DNA of 44,229 nucleotides from Saccoglossus kowalevskii. Taxonomy: Eukaryota > Hemichordata > Enteropneusta > Harrimaniidae. Shown here one piece after another: positions 1 through 9,471 of this stretch (its first letter is position 1; every line of letters starts with the position of its first letter). The stretch covers positions 150,203 to 194,431 of the forward strand of contig NW_003135840.1 of the NCBI RefSeq assembly GCF_000003605.2, given 5' to 3'. Under the pieces are notes generated by a model. That model was not told where the DNA came from. It was given only the letters and a program-made list of their open reading frames with translations, and did not search any database. The translations under genes were made by a program, and so were the position numbers.

Positions 1-449
1 TGCCCTGGGCAAATTTGATGGTGAAACCTATCTAATCTAACATCTGCTTCGTCTTATCGCCTGTAAAAGAGAGGGGTGACATTGACTGTTCAGAGCATTA
101 TTTGATTTTTGATAATTCAATCAAGATAGAAAATATTGATACCTATTCATATATTTGCATTGAAGTAGGAGTTCGCTTTAGTTTAATAGGGCAATCGTAC
201 GCCTACATATTACCCTTCGCAAAGGCGGAGGGGCGGAGCTAGACTAATGGCTTAAACGTGTATTAATTAAAGAATACAGTCCACTAAAGAACAAGGATTG
301 TTCGCATGACTCGCCATGCGGTGTTGACTGGTTTCACTAATGTAGGTCGAGGCAAACTGAGGTCGGGCAAAAGGCAATAAACAACATAAATCGATAGGTC
401 AACACACTTAATATGAAATCATGGTGGAAACGTGGACTACTGACTATAC
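1..449. other. Intronic or intergenic stretch at left edge
   Basis: This should be the start of intron 1 of the AGXT-like gene on the minus strand, since the donor site GT of that exon falls at 449-448. I looked on the minus strand for the next aminotransferase exon and did not find one, so it probably lies beyond the left edge. No other feature is visible. Confidence 0.5.
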
Positions 450-788
450 CTTGCAGAACTCCGGGTGCAAATGCCCAAGAATTGGCAGTGCGCTTGCTTT
501 CAGTACTCTATCAGACGCATTCGACGGTCCTGGTCCCATCAATGTCTTTGGTGGCACGTGGATGGGCTTCAGCAATTCCTGGGACGGCGGTGTGATGCTG
601 TAAGTCGCCATCGTGCGTTTCGGTTTTTGATTAATCGGAGTGAACGAGGGGTCAAAAGTCGTACCCACAATGCAACAAACAGTCGACAAGTTTCGACAAC
701 TTGTAGTGTTTTTAACTTGTTGAAACTGAAGGGCAGTTCTTAGATTTGAACGAAGTGAAACTGTGCGTCGCAGCAGCCCAGGTAACAT
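450..788 (-). CDS. AGXT: Serine-pyruvate / alanine-glyoxylate aminotransferase, first coding exon (partial gene)
   Basis: This exon encodes 113 residues of a PLP-dependent class V aminotransferase that converts glyoxylate to glycine. From the internal Met60 (ATG at 611-609) the protein matches the AGXT amino terminus: MATYSITPP, then ELLKP, then the strongly conserved GPGPSN about 26 residues in, followed by the region leading to the first helix. The PLP lysine lies in later exons outside the window. The frame starts at a real ATG (788-786) with an in-frame TAA only 6 nt upstream, so residues 1-59 are an N-terminal extension. That extension begins [20 protein letters not shown], rich in Arg, Leu and Ser with no acidic residue, as in mitochondrial presequences. 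The exon ends at AAG followed by a GTATAG donor, phase 0. Family assignment is firm for the Met60-onward part; use of the upstream ATG is inferred. Confidence 0.85.
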
Positions 789-1256
789 AGTTGTTTACAC
801 GCACGGCACAGCAGTGTCAACCTTATCAACTAATCTGGCGAGATCTGGTTTTCAAGGTTATCTTATTGCGCCCTCTGGTGGTCGCATTAATGATGTTCTT
901 TTGTATCATACTAGTATTTTGTTTATTATGGGTTCTTGTCATCAGAAAACCGAAAATGGAAAAAAAAAGGTCCCGGACAACTTTTCGAAACACAAGAGTC
1001 TAAAATGTCCTAGAAAATGGTTAAAAATGGCATTTTGCATTGGTTCTATGGCGAGCTTTTTTTTCATATCTTAGAATGTTGCCCCGTGATATGGAATAAA
1101 AAAAATCATGTTATTTTTGACACGTGTCCTAATTTTTTTTTTTATATTTCCACAAAAAAAAATAGCACTATAATAGTTTTCCATTATTTGCAATGGTAGT
1201 CATCACCCATAATGCATTGCGTACGTGTTCAGGAACATGCCCAGTCAAAAATTTAA

Positions 1257-1413
1257 AGCGGGGGAGTCGTCACCTGCGCATGCGTCAGATGGCCATAGTT
1301 TGTCATTGTTTACAAACAAGCGCATGCCCATGAGCCTTTGCGTTTTTAGCGTGTGTTGTTATCGTCACTTGGAACTCAACTCCCGCGCGTGCGCAGGTGA
1401 CGATCCTCCCGCT
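1257..1413. mobile_element. TTAA-flanked MITE, family 1 (157 bp)
   Basis: The element is 157 bp, flanked by TTAA at 1253-1256 and 1414-1417. Its ends are imperfect inverted repeats starting AGCGGGGGAGTCGTCACCTG and ending with the matching CAGGTGACGATCCTCCCGCT. It has no coding capacity. Two other copies in this window (33831-33987 and 42565-42721) are also exactly 157 bp, which fixes the boundaries. TTAA target duplications are typical of the piggyBac and Kolobok superfamilies; the end sequence alone does not tell me which applies. Confidence 0.85.
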
Positions 1414-2121
1414 TTAAATTCGTCTGAAACTTTTACATAGTTTCAACATGGACGTATTAACAAGTCATGGTTTTACCATTTACTATATACATTCACACAT
1501 TTCTTACGTAAACAAATTATATCATTGAACGATTTTTATGCCTTAGCACCGGTAATGAAATGATGTTGATTGATATTTTACAACTATTGTTTTTCAACCA
1601 CGTCAAACTCGGGACTATGAGATGAGACAGTCAATGTTATTGGTCAAAATCGGTGACAAGATAGTTTGAAAAATACTGATATCGTCCTCTCCCAGTGTAC
1701 TTCTTGTCTCTTACGTCATCGTGTGTATTACTGACCTCTTATATGTATTAACATCCGGGACACTTGTTGTTGGAAGCGATAAAAGTGTGAATGACGTTTT
1801 ATATAACAAGAGGTCTAATTTTGATTTTATACAGTTTACGTTTTGGCTTACAGTTTTACCTTGCTTACTGCATCGTTGTTCTCGTTCGGGATCATATCAT
1901 AAAACAGTTATCATAGACTCTATGTTGCTAACTCCAGCTCCCAGCTCAATATTCATGCTGCCATATGCGTAGCGAAGGAACATGTTCTCTACCTAAGCAA
2001 ACGATAGAAGGATTACGTAGTATCTAGGTCTGGAATCTCATTGGTAAATAAATAGCCTTACGAATGATTATTACAGTGTATAAATCCTGGTGTTACTGTT
2101 CGACAGGATATACGCCCTTAA

Positions 2122-2220
2122 AGCGGAAGGGTCGTCACCTGCGCACGCGCGGGAATTGAGTCCCAAGCGATGATAACAACGCACGCTAAGAACGCAAAGC
2201 CTCACGGGTAAACACTTGGT
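2122..2220. mobile_element. Truncated family 1 MITE
   Basis: Following TTAA at 2118-2121, the sequence matches one half of the 157-bp family 1 element (inverted-repeat end AGCGGAAGGGTCGTCACCTG, then the internal part with the repeated GATGATAACAAC segment). Similarity is lost around 2220 and no second end is present, so this is a truncated copy. Confidence 0.65.
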
Positions 2221-4070
2221 CCTACATTCTAAAATTGAATAACACGCCTTTATTACATTTTAGATGACTGATCATGTCGATTTTAGTATTTATAATTTAA
2301 TGATACAGATGTGCATATGTTTGAAAATTATCAAATGCGTCGTGTTTTACTTGAAAAATAAGATTTCTTATATTATACACTTACTATTCTAGAAGACTCA
2401 AGAAACAGTATAACGCAACGACTACATGCATATAATGTGGGACGTTTATCTATCGTTTTCTAGGCAGGAAAAAATCATTTTTGAATAAATAATTCAAATA
2501 ATCAAAACTTATTCCAAAAAACTGCTTGACAACAAGTTTTAGAAAATACTTTATTATTATTATTTTCATAACTTCACAAATGTATATGTTTAGAAATTGC
2601 ATGTCATAGTCAAGCCATAGGCTAGAATTTTCCAAATTTAGATGGCTTAATGACGGCGAAGATATTTTAAACCACGCTCGTCCAACTCGATCATAAAATC
2701 AATTTAGTGTTTCTAAATATTCAACAGCAGATGTGGTATTCTGGGGTGGACCCGTAGCAAAAGCATGCACATACACAGTGCAATGACAAGACACAAACAC
2801 GACCAAGGCTTATAGAATACTGACTACATTTTATTGAATTACATTTCTTTTATGGCAGCGCATGCCAGATGTACTGGTATACCAGGTGTACATTTAATTA
2901 GCATATCAATAGTGTGTACAAATCACTACAGCAGATAAAAAAAATCAGCATGTTTATGGTATTCTACAAGAATGAATGAAAATGTTCGGAACAGCATATA
3001 TCTGTTATTTCAGATTTAACGACGTGTTGTTTTGGATTATGAAAACCTGCATTGTCTCAAACGAAATTCGTTACAGTATTTTGTTACCATCCGCACTTGA
3101 TGGGGGAAGGGGTAGTATTTAACGAAAACGAATTTAATGACCTGTACTTTTTTGAAGTGAGACAGGGAGGGGGAATCTTAGATTTTTGCACAGGTCAAAA
3201 CAATTTATTTCCCATTAAATATTTAAATAATCCAAAAATACCACTGATATTAAAACACATAAACATTTGGGATTCCCAATTGTAAATTGTTGTGAGCGCC
3301 AAAGGTTACTTTCGTTACCATTCACATTCACAAAATAGCGTACGTTATATTTACACAGATTTTTTCCAAAATTTTGATCAATATTTGTAGTTAATAGAAA
3401 ATTATATCCATTTTGTCCAAAATGATCAAACATATTATGAACAAATACTTAAAAATAAACAAAAGGCTGCAGCAAAATTTTGGTTGGAAAAATTATGGCG
3501 CACAAAGGGTTAAATGTTCATATTGTACTACAAAGTTAGAGGCTTATGTTGATTTGATATCGCCACGATTCAAAGTTATTTTCAAATGCGTTATGTTTGG
3601 TCAACTAGGACCAGCGTTTATGTTTTACTTCTCTCTGTAGATGTTTTAAGGATGTATCCATTTTGAATTGCCAAATATGTAAAACTACCGTATTGCTCTA
3701 AGGAAACTATTAAAAATCGTCCGCGAAGTCTCAACCTTGCGTGAAAACTGCCATGGCGTCGTGTTATCAATTCCACTGAGGGGGGGGGGACACAATGGAT
3801 TACGTAAAGCCGATGACATATTCATACAGTTATATAAACATAGCGATCGCCATTACCTTCCCTCAAACCTTTAAACAAATACTTTGTATGACGCAGTTTC
3901 CAAGGACCGTGCAAAGTTAGGCGACCAGGTTGAAAAGGGCCCTAACATTTTACTACACAAGGGCTATTCGCAGTTTTTACTACTTAATCGCCCAAATGCC
4001 GGTGAAACAATTCGAAATGAAGTCACATTGGAAGGGGAACTATTGTCAATCGAGGCAGGTTTCATTCAAC

Positions 4071-4090
4071 CACGGTTACTAGTAACCGTG
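4071..4090. mobile_element. 20-bp perfect palindrome made of two transposon ends, with 7-bp direct repeats
   Basis: CACGGTTACTAGTAACCGTG is a perfect palindrome flanked on both sides by ATTCAAC (4064-4070 and 4091-4097). The half-site CACGGTTACT is the tip of the terminal inverted repeat of the 628-bp element at 9546-10173, which also has 7-bp direct repeats. I read it as an element reduced to its two outermost ends, or an excision/repair product. Confidence 0.7.
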
Positions 4091-5017
4091 ATTCAACTAC
4101 AGACGAGACAGGCCGATGCAAATTTAACGAACCCTGACCTCTGGAAATACCTCATTCATAGAGTGCCTTAGTACCAGATATCGCCGATCACGGCCATACA
4201 ACGTAGTTTGCGACATCGCTACCGGTGCATGCTAGCTGACAAGGGGGTTTCCGATTAAGGTAACCAAGATGGCATCGCAGAGTGCATGACTTTTCCACTG
4301 TGTTTAAAAACAGCATCTCATTGCCGATTTTTCGGTAATTTTTTTATTTTTAATTAACCAAGCATTTTATGTTTGTGTATTTTGACACTGAAAAGTTAGC
4401 GATGACAGAAACAGCAGTGTTGTTTGTCAATTTCATCACAATTCTATCAGCACGATAATCCCTACAGCGAAACGAAAAATGTTTACTTCAGTGTAAAAAT
4501 GCCGTTGGAGGAAAAATGTGTGGAAACAATTTGCGAAAAAGCTTGAAATCTATGCACCAAGAAAACAAAAGAAATTGTGGCCTTGTTTTGCGCGAAAATT
4601 AAATCGCCCTATCGACGCTACCTCGTACATGAAAATAAATGAAAAATCAATTTATTTAAGGGTGAAAAAAAAATACTTATCAGTTACTAGTGTATGTTTT
4701 GTTTCATTCCGCTTGCATGCTGGAAGCGTCTACGTCTTGTCTGTTTTTGTAGTTTGCTAGTTGATCGCGCTTGAGGTAAATAAACAGAGAGCCAAGACAG
4801 GAAGTCGCACACCGGCTGCTCCGTAACTGAGGCCAGCAACATTTACATATAACATCAACAGTGACTTGTCAATCAAAGAGCATCGCAAACAAACTTTCAG
4901 GACTTGTAATCACATACGCGTGCCTGGGTTCCCTATATTTTAAAATTGATTTTTGAGTATGTTCCAACAATGACAACACTCCGAAATTTTAACACTATCT
5001 AGCCAAGACGGTCTGGG

Positions 5018-5050
<33 letters not shown>

Positions 5051-5380
5051 ATCACTCTGAGTGCCCACGAACCTGCATCTCTACCTTAAGACTTCCAAAA
5101 CTAAATTTGGAATCGGAATGGCAAATGTGCAAGTCACAGTAGGTTACCGTGTCGTGTGTTATTAAACGTGTATTTCGTCACAGTTACACAAATATAAAGG
5201 CAATATTCGAATCACATGTGTACATGTGAAATGATTTCATTTTATAAATACCCATTTGTTTATTTTTCAATGGGGCCTTGAATACATGTCAAACAATTGA
5301 TCAAGGGCTATTAGCAATAAACACGTACGATGTTTTGCAATCTGCTCCCTACAACATAATATCGAATATATATGTGAAAC

Positions 5381-5411
5381 CATAGACCTTAAAAGTCTTT
5401 TAAGGTCTATG
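5381..5411. mobile_element. 31-bp palindrome with 7-bp direct repeats
   Basis: A 31-bp sequence folds back on itself with 15-bp perfect arms (CATAGACCTTAAAAG and its complement) around one central base. It is flanked by GTGAAAC at 5374-5380 and 5412-5418. Palindromy plus a 7-bp target duplication indicates a minimal transposed element. The similar string CAGTCTATGG near 8690 may be an end of a related element. Confidence 0.6.
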
Positions 5412-5756
5412 GTGAAACTCTATCCGTTTAATCTTTGAATATTTGAAATAAAATAACAGTTTAGGAGGTTGCAGAAAATACGCGTCAGGATACACACATA
5501 GTCCTATTTTTATGCGTCCCGATTTAGTGTGCGTAACATGTGGTGGTGGGATTATAGATATTTGCATATTGTCAAACTACATCCGGTATACGTCAATACA
5601 GTCTGTTGTTATCTGTACCACGGCGCTTTTCTGGGCGTTACGTGATGGCTAATACCGGACAGAATGGATGGACATTACTACTGAGATATCAGGCCAATAA
5701 TGTCAGTGTGTTTTTATTTGAATTGATGTACCATGTGACTGGCTGACTGATGTGTG

Positions 5757-7568
5757 ATGAAGTTCAGGGTCAAAAGAATGCCATTTTTGCGATCGTTATT
5801 TTATGCCATTATTGCCTACATGGTATTGTGTATCGTTTACCTGCACTATGCGACACAGGAAAACACCCAACGACTCCGCCGAGTCCGATTAGAGGCCGGT
5901 ACATTCGATAACCACGAATCTGGAGGACGTGATGTGGCTGCTTATAATGACAGGGGTAATAATTTTGTGACTAAACATTTAAGAAATGCTGTTAAATTTC
6001 ATGAAGAGTCGCCCAATTATGAAGCTCGATTGAATATTAGGAAATTAGATAACATTGCCCATGGCGGTATTGCTACAGTATCGTCACCGAGAACACGTGA
6101 AAAAGGTTACCAATCGAACAACAGTAACACACAAACTGTCACAGATGGTAAAGCATCTTCAGCAATACTTTCCGATGAAGAGTTGAATAATAAACTAGTT
6201 ACGACGAAACCTGAAGAAGCCGCTGTCGGCACGACGAAATCAGAAGATGTCGATATCGGTAAGACCACCTCCGATGATGCCACTCAGACTGTCGATGCAG
6301 TCTTCTCCAAAGACGCAACATTGCCCACAAATCAGGATTTGTCCATGGTACCAAAAGGAATATCTCCCGTATGTATGGATGTTTTTCGGGGGGAAATATC
6401 AAACGCGACTTTTCAAACAGAAAAAGAAAATCGATTAAAAACAGCTATTCGCGATTTTGAATTTCATAATCTGACAACGAATTGCACGGCCTTTAAATCA
6501 TCTCGGGGCTACTACACTGATCCCTCTCCAGCAGATGAATCGGATTTCCCATTAGCGTACGCCATTTTGATGTACAAATCTGCCAATCAGGTGGAACAGC
6601 TGTTACGCGCCATTTACAGACCGCAGAATTTCTATTGCATTCATGTTGACCAGAAGTCGCCATGGGAACTGCACCAGGCGATGAACGACATCGCTCGCTG
6701 CTTCAACAATGTGTTTATTTCATCCGAAAACGTGCGTGTAACCTATCAATCCATTGACCAGGTAACTGCTGAGCTAATTTGCATGCGCGACCTGTTGAAG
6801 ACAGGTAGAGAATGGAAGTATTATTTGAACTTGGCCGGGCAAGAGTTCCCCCTTAAAACAAACCGGGAAATTGTGCAAATATTGAAGCTTTACAACGGTA
6901 GTAATGACGTCACAAGCATACCCAATATGCAGTACTATAGGCTGGACTTAGTACACCTTATACGTAACGACAAATTGCTGAGAACGGCCTACCGGAAAGA
7001 CCCCCCGCCAAGAGATATAACCTTTTACAAGGGTGAATTTCACTCGGTTTTGAGCCGACAATTTGTCGAATACATATTCACTGACGGGATGGATCTGTAT
7101 GAGTGGCTAAAGGATACGCAAAGTCCAAGTGAATATTTTTACCCAACTTTGAATAGACTCGCGGACGCCCCCGGAGGATTCCCCAAGAGCTCTCTATATT
7201 TAGCACGTGCCAAATTCTGGGACCATATGCACAAAGGCAATTTTTTTTGTCGCGGTAGACACGTCCATGGAGTGTGTATCATGACGCACAGAGACCTACC
7301 TGTTATGTTACAGCAGCCGCATCTGTTTGCGAATAAATTCTACTATGATGAAGACCCATTGACCGTTGACTGCCTAGGTGAACTCGTACGCATGCGTACC
7401 CAATACCCAATCAAATTGAATATGGCGTATTACACCAATTTTATTGAAAACAGAACTTTCCCGGAATGCCGACGCGACATGGCTACTAAGTTATGGCACA
7501 GAATGTTCATGTGTATGATGCGTTTATCTTTGGAATCAGACCAACACAAATGGTATACGAACGAATAA
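5757..7568 (+). CDS. Core-2/I-branching beta-1,6-N-acetylglucosaminyltransferase-like (GT14), single exon
   Basis: The predicted 603-residue protein is a type II Golgi glycosyltransferase that would add GlcNAc in beta-1,6 linkage to galactose or GalNAc branches of O-glycans. Residues 10-32 form a signal anchor. About residues 33-215 form a long hydrophilic stem rich in Thr, Ser, Glu and Asp. The catalytic Branch domain starts near residue 268 (YAILMYK) and continues through FYCIHVDQKSPW, LNLAGQEFPLKTN, FYKGEFHSVLSRQFVEY and SPSEYFYPTL to ANKFYYDEDPLTVDCL. Glu459 in SPSEYF aligns with the catalytic base of mammalian C2GnT. Ten luminal cysteines are present; nine look like the family set. The ATG at 5757 is the first in frame. 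The stem is longer than in vertebrate enzymes, which are about 430 residues. The exact acceptor specificity (core 2 or I branching) cannot be read from sequence. Confidence 0.93.
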   Translation: MKFRVKRMPFLRSLFYAIIAYMVLCIVYLHYATQENTQRLRRVRLEAGTFDNHESGGRDVAAYNDRGNNFVTKHLRNAVKFHEESPNYEARLNIRKLDNIAHGGIATVSSPRTREKGYQSNNSNTQTVTDGKASSAILSDEELNNKLVTTKPEEAAVGTTKSEDVDIGKTTSDDATQTVDAVFSKDATLPTNQDLSMVPKGISPVCMDVFRGEISNATFQTEKENRLKTAIRDFEFHNLTTNCTAFKSSRGYYTDPSPADESDFPLAYAILMYKSANQVEQLLRAIYRPQNFYCIHVDQKSPWELHQAMNDIARCFNNVFISSENVRVTYQSIDQVTAELICMRDLLKTGREWKYYLNLAGQEFPLKTNREIVQILKLYNGSNDVTSIPNMQYYRLDLVHLIRNDKLLRTAYRKDPPPRDITFYKGEFHSVLSRQFVEYIFTDGMDLYEWLKDTQSPSEYFYPTLNRLADAPGGFPKSSLYLARAKFWDHMHKGNFFCRGRHVHGVCIMTHRDLPVMLQQPHLFANKFYYDEDPLTVDCLGELVRMRTQYPIKLNMAYYTNFIENRTFPECRRDMATKLWHRMFMCMMRLSLESDQHKWYTNE

Positions 7569-7606
7569 GGTGTATTTGTTGAATACATGGATGTTCAAAT
7601 TGTTAA

Positions 7607-7905
7607 AGGGCGGTTGTCATCGCGCCACGCATGCGCGAGATATATGGGTCTCATATAAACAGAGATGGCGACTTTGACCGTTGCGCAGATGAACGAGTAC
7701 AAACTGGGACGTTACCAAGCTTTAATTAGGTATTTTTTAGATGATTGGAAGGTATCGAAGGAGTCACCGGCGTTAATTAGTGCAAGTCGCGCTCGGGTCA
7801 AACCTCGTACTTGTGATTTCCATTGAAAGAGCGCATTGGATTGTGGGAAAATCAAATGTTATCAACACAAATGACGCACATACGCAGCGCGACGACCATC
7901 GCCCT
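7607..7905. mobile_element. TTAA-flanked MITE, family 2 (299 bp)
   Basis: The element starts 39 bp after the last base of the glycosyltransferase stop codon. It is flanked by TTAA (7603-7606 and 7906-7909) and has imperfect inverted ends beginning AGGGCGGTTGTCATCGCG and ending CGCGACGACCATCGCCCT. No protein is encoded. A diverged partial copy lies at 10174-10417. The right TTAA is part of an AATAAA sequence. Confidence 0.8.
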
Positions 7906-7907
7906 TT

Positions 7908-7913
7908 AATAAA
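7908..7913 (+). promoter_or_regulatory. Candidate poly(A) signal at MITE boundary
   Basis: AATAAA occurs here, overlapping the right TTAA target duplication of the family 2 element, about 340 bp after the glycosyltransferase stop codon. It is the first canonical signal I noticed downstream of the gene. Use is not shown by the sequence. Confidence 0.35.
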
Positions 7914-9411
7914 CATATAGGTAACCTAGCCTTCTACTTCTGGAAATTCAAAATGTGCGACAACTTGTAGTCGTGATGAATACACCTAAAGCAAGTTGCG
8001 TTGTTAAAAATGATGGTCTCTTCGTCTAGGTGCCTCCATTATCATTGCATAAATTACAATACTCTTCGAAGAAAAACTTATATACAAGACTTTAATTCAC
8101 ACTGATTGCTTATACTGGCTAACAGTTATACGTACAATCTTACACAAAGTACGAGTCGGATAAGTCAATCAAGTAGTACATAGTACGTAGTACAATATAG
8201 AAATCTATCTACAAATTCCAATAAACTTATTTATAGGTGTATATATTTATGATATGGTAATGTTTGATAATATGACCAATAATTTGTTAATTCGATTTTC
8301 TGAATGATACAATGAACAAGGTATTTACATATTTAAATATCGTCGGCGCGTGACGACTACACGTGCACACAGTGGCAATATACTGTATGTGTTAATATGA
8401 TTTGCGTTGTTTTAGTCGTCATTATCATTGAGTTAATAATGATACATGGTATATTAATTACAATATATATTAATTATAATTTATGTAAATAAACCACAAT
8501 ATTTGAGTAACAAATCATGTCGTATACATTTGTATTCAAATATTTCTAAATGTCAAGTTTAATTTGCTTCATTAAATTATTTTGTGTGTGCACGTAATAT
8601 GAATAGTTCTTGCAATTGACTTGAGGTGCAAATGGTCGCCAAGATCTCGTTGAGAGAGCGAGATGATCGCGAGATTTTGGCGGCCCTTTTCAGTCTATGG
8701 TATATTCATCAATATATTTGCCATCAAACATGTCACATGACAATCCAAAAACACAATACACCTTTAAAACTTGCACTGCTAAACAGTGGATAATAGAGAG
8801 CTTTGACTCAATTTGATGATATTTTTCATCAATATAGTATGAAAAAAAAACCCTGAACTTTCACTGTTATAAGTATGGCCGACAAATTTTCATTGTTAGT
8901 TTTGTGAGAGTCATGAAGTGATTACAACAACACATTACATTAACATTTTGTACTCGTTCATAGATTTGTTAACTGAACATAGCTGTGATATATTTTTTTT
9001 CAAATAAGACATTCTTATTCTCGGTATTTTGGTTTCAAAAACCGTATTCAGCGACTGTGCTGAAACCCCATCTATCAGAAATTGATTAATATACGACCTT
9101 TTAACATACTCATCTACGAATTTCTTATACTATAGGCACACCAAGACGGAAGTTGGCACAACTGAATGCTCTTTTCACTATAGTACGCATGTATGCCATG
9201 CCACGCTTTGATGGGTCTTATAGTATCATAAACACCAGATCCAAAAAATAAGTTCACGTGACAGTTATTACAGAATTGAATCATGAAATCGATCATTGTC
9301 ATTGCACAACCACAATTACTAATCAGTTTTTCAAACTATTAAACAGCAGGAACTGTTTTTCAATGTTAAACAACGTCTCTAGATAAGGGTACAATTTATA
9401 ACATTATTAAA
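7914..9411. other. Intergenic stretch between glycosyltransferase and cyclase gene A
   Basis: No gene is visible here. The two neighbouring genes converge on this stretch. It holds further candidate AATAAA signals for the plus-strand gene (8220-8225 and near 8488). At about 8637-8699 there is an imperfect hairpin, with GGTCGCCAAGATCTCG facing CGCGAGATTTTGGCGGCC, which looks like a relic of a small inverted-repeat element. Confidence 0.45.
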
Positions 9412-9471
9412 TTAATAATGCGTCGAGTTCTTCTTCCCCAATAACCAATATGTCATCATTGTTCCTTTCCC
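9412..9471 (-). CDS. Cyclase gene A, exon 5 (C terminus)
   Basis: The acceptor is TTTGTTACAG. It encodes [19 protein letters not shown] and a TAA stop. GKG.M.TYWL.G is the standard end of the guanylate cyclase domain, so the gene ends normally. Confidence 0.93.
   Translation of the reverse strand, partial: GKGTMMTYWLLGKKNSTHY

Larger units (their letters stand above)
789..5756. other. Gene-free stretch with small transposon relics
   Basis: I find no supportable gene in these 5 kb. The open frames are short, start or stop at random and match nothing I know. The stretch contains an element at 1257-1413, a truncated relative at 2122-2220, a 20-bp palindrome at 4071-4090, a 31-bp palindrome at 5381-5411, an A-rich run near 5030-5051 and a G run near 3780-3789. 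The left end should hold the AGXT promoter and the right end the promoter and 5' UTR of the glycosyltransferase, but I see no clear TATA or other core element. Confidence 0.5.

Noticed and set aside
1-440. Second AGXT exon
   Set aside because: Minus-strand translation of this stretch does not give the expected segment after the first exon; splice-acceptor-like CAGs lead quickly to stops.
3884-4171. 95-codon plus-strand frame
   Set aside because: It runs through the 20-bp transposon palindrome and its 7-bp duplication, and it matches no family.
4180-4205. 5S rRNA-like string ACGGCCATAC
   Set aside because: Only about ten bases agree; the following 5S sequence is absent.
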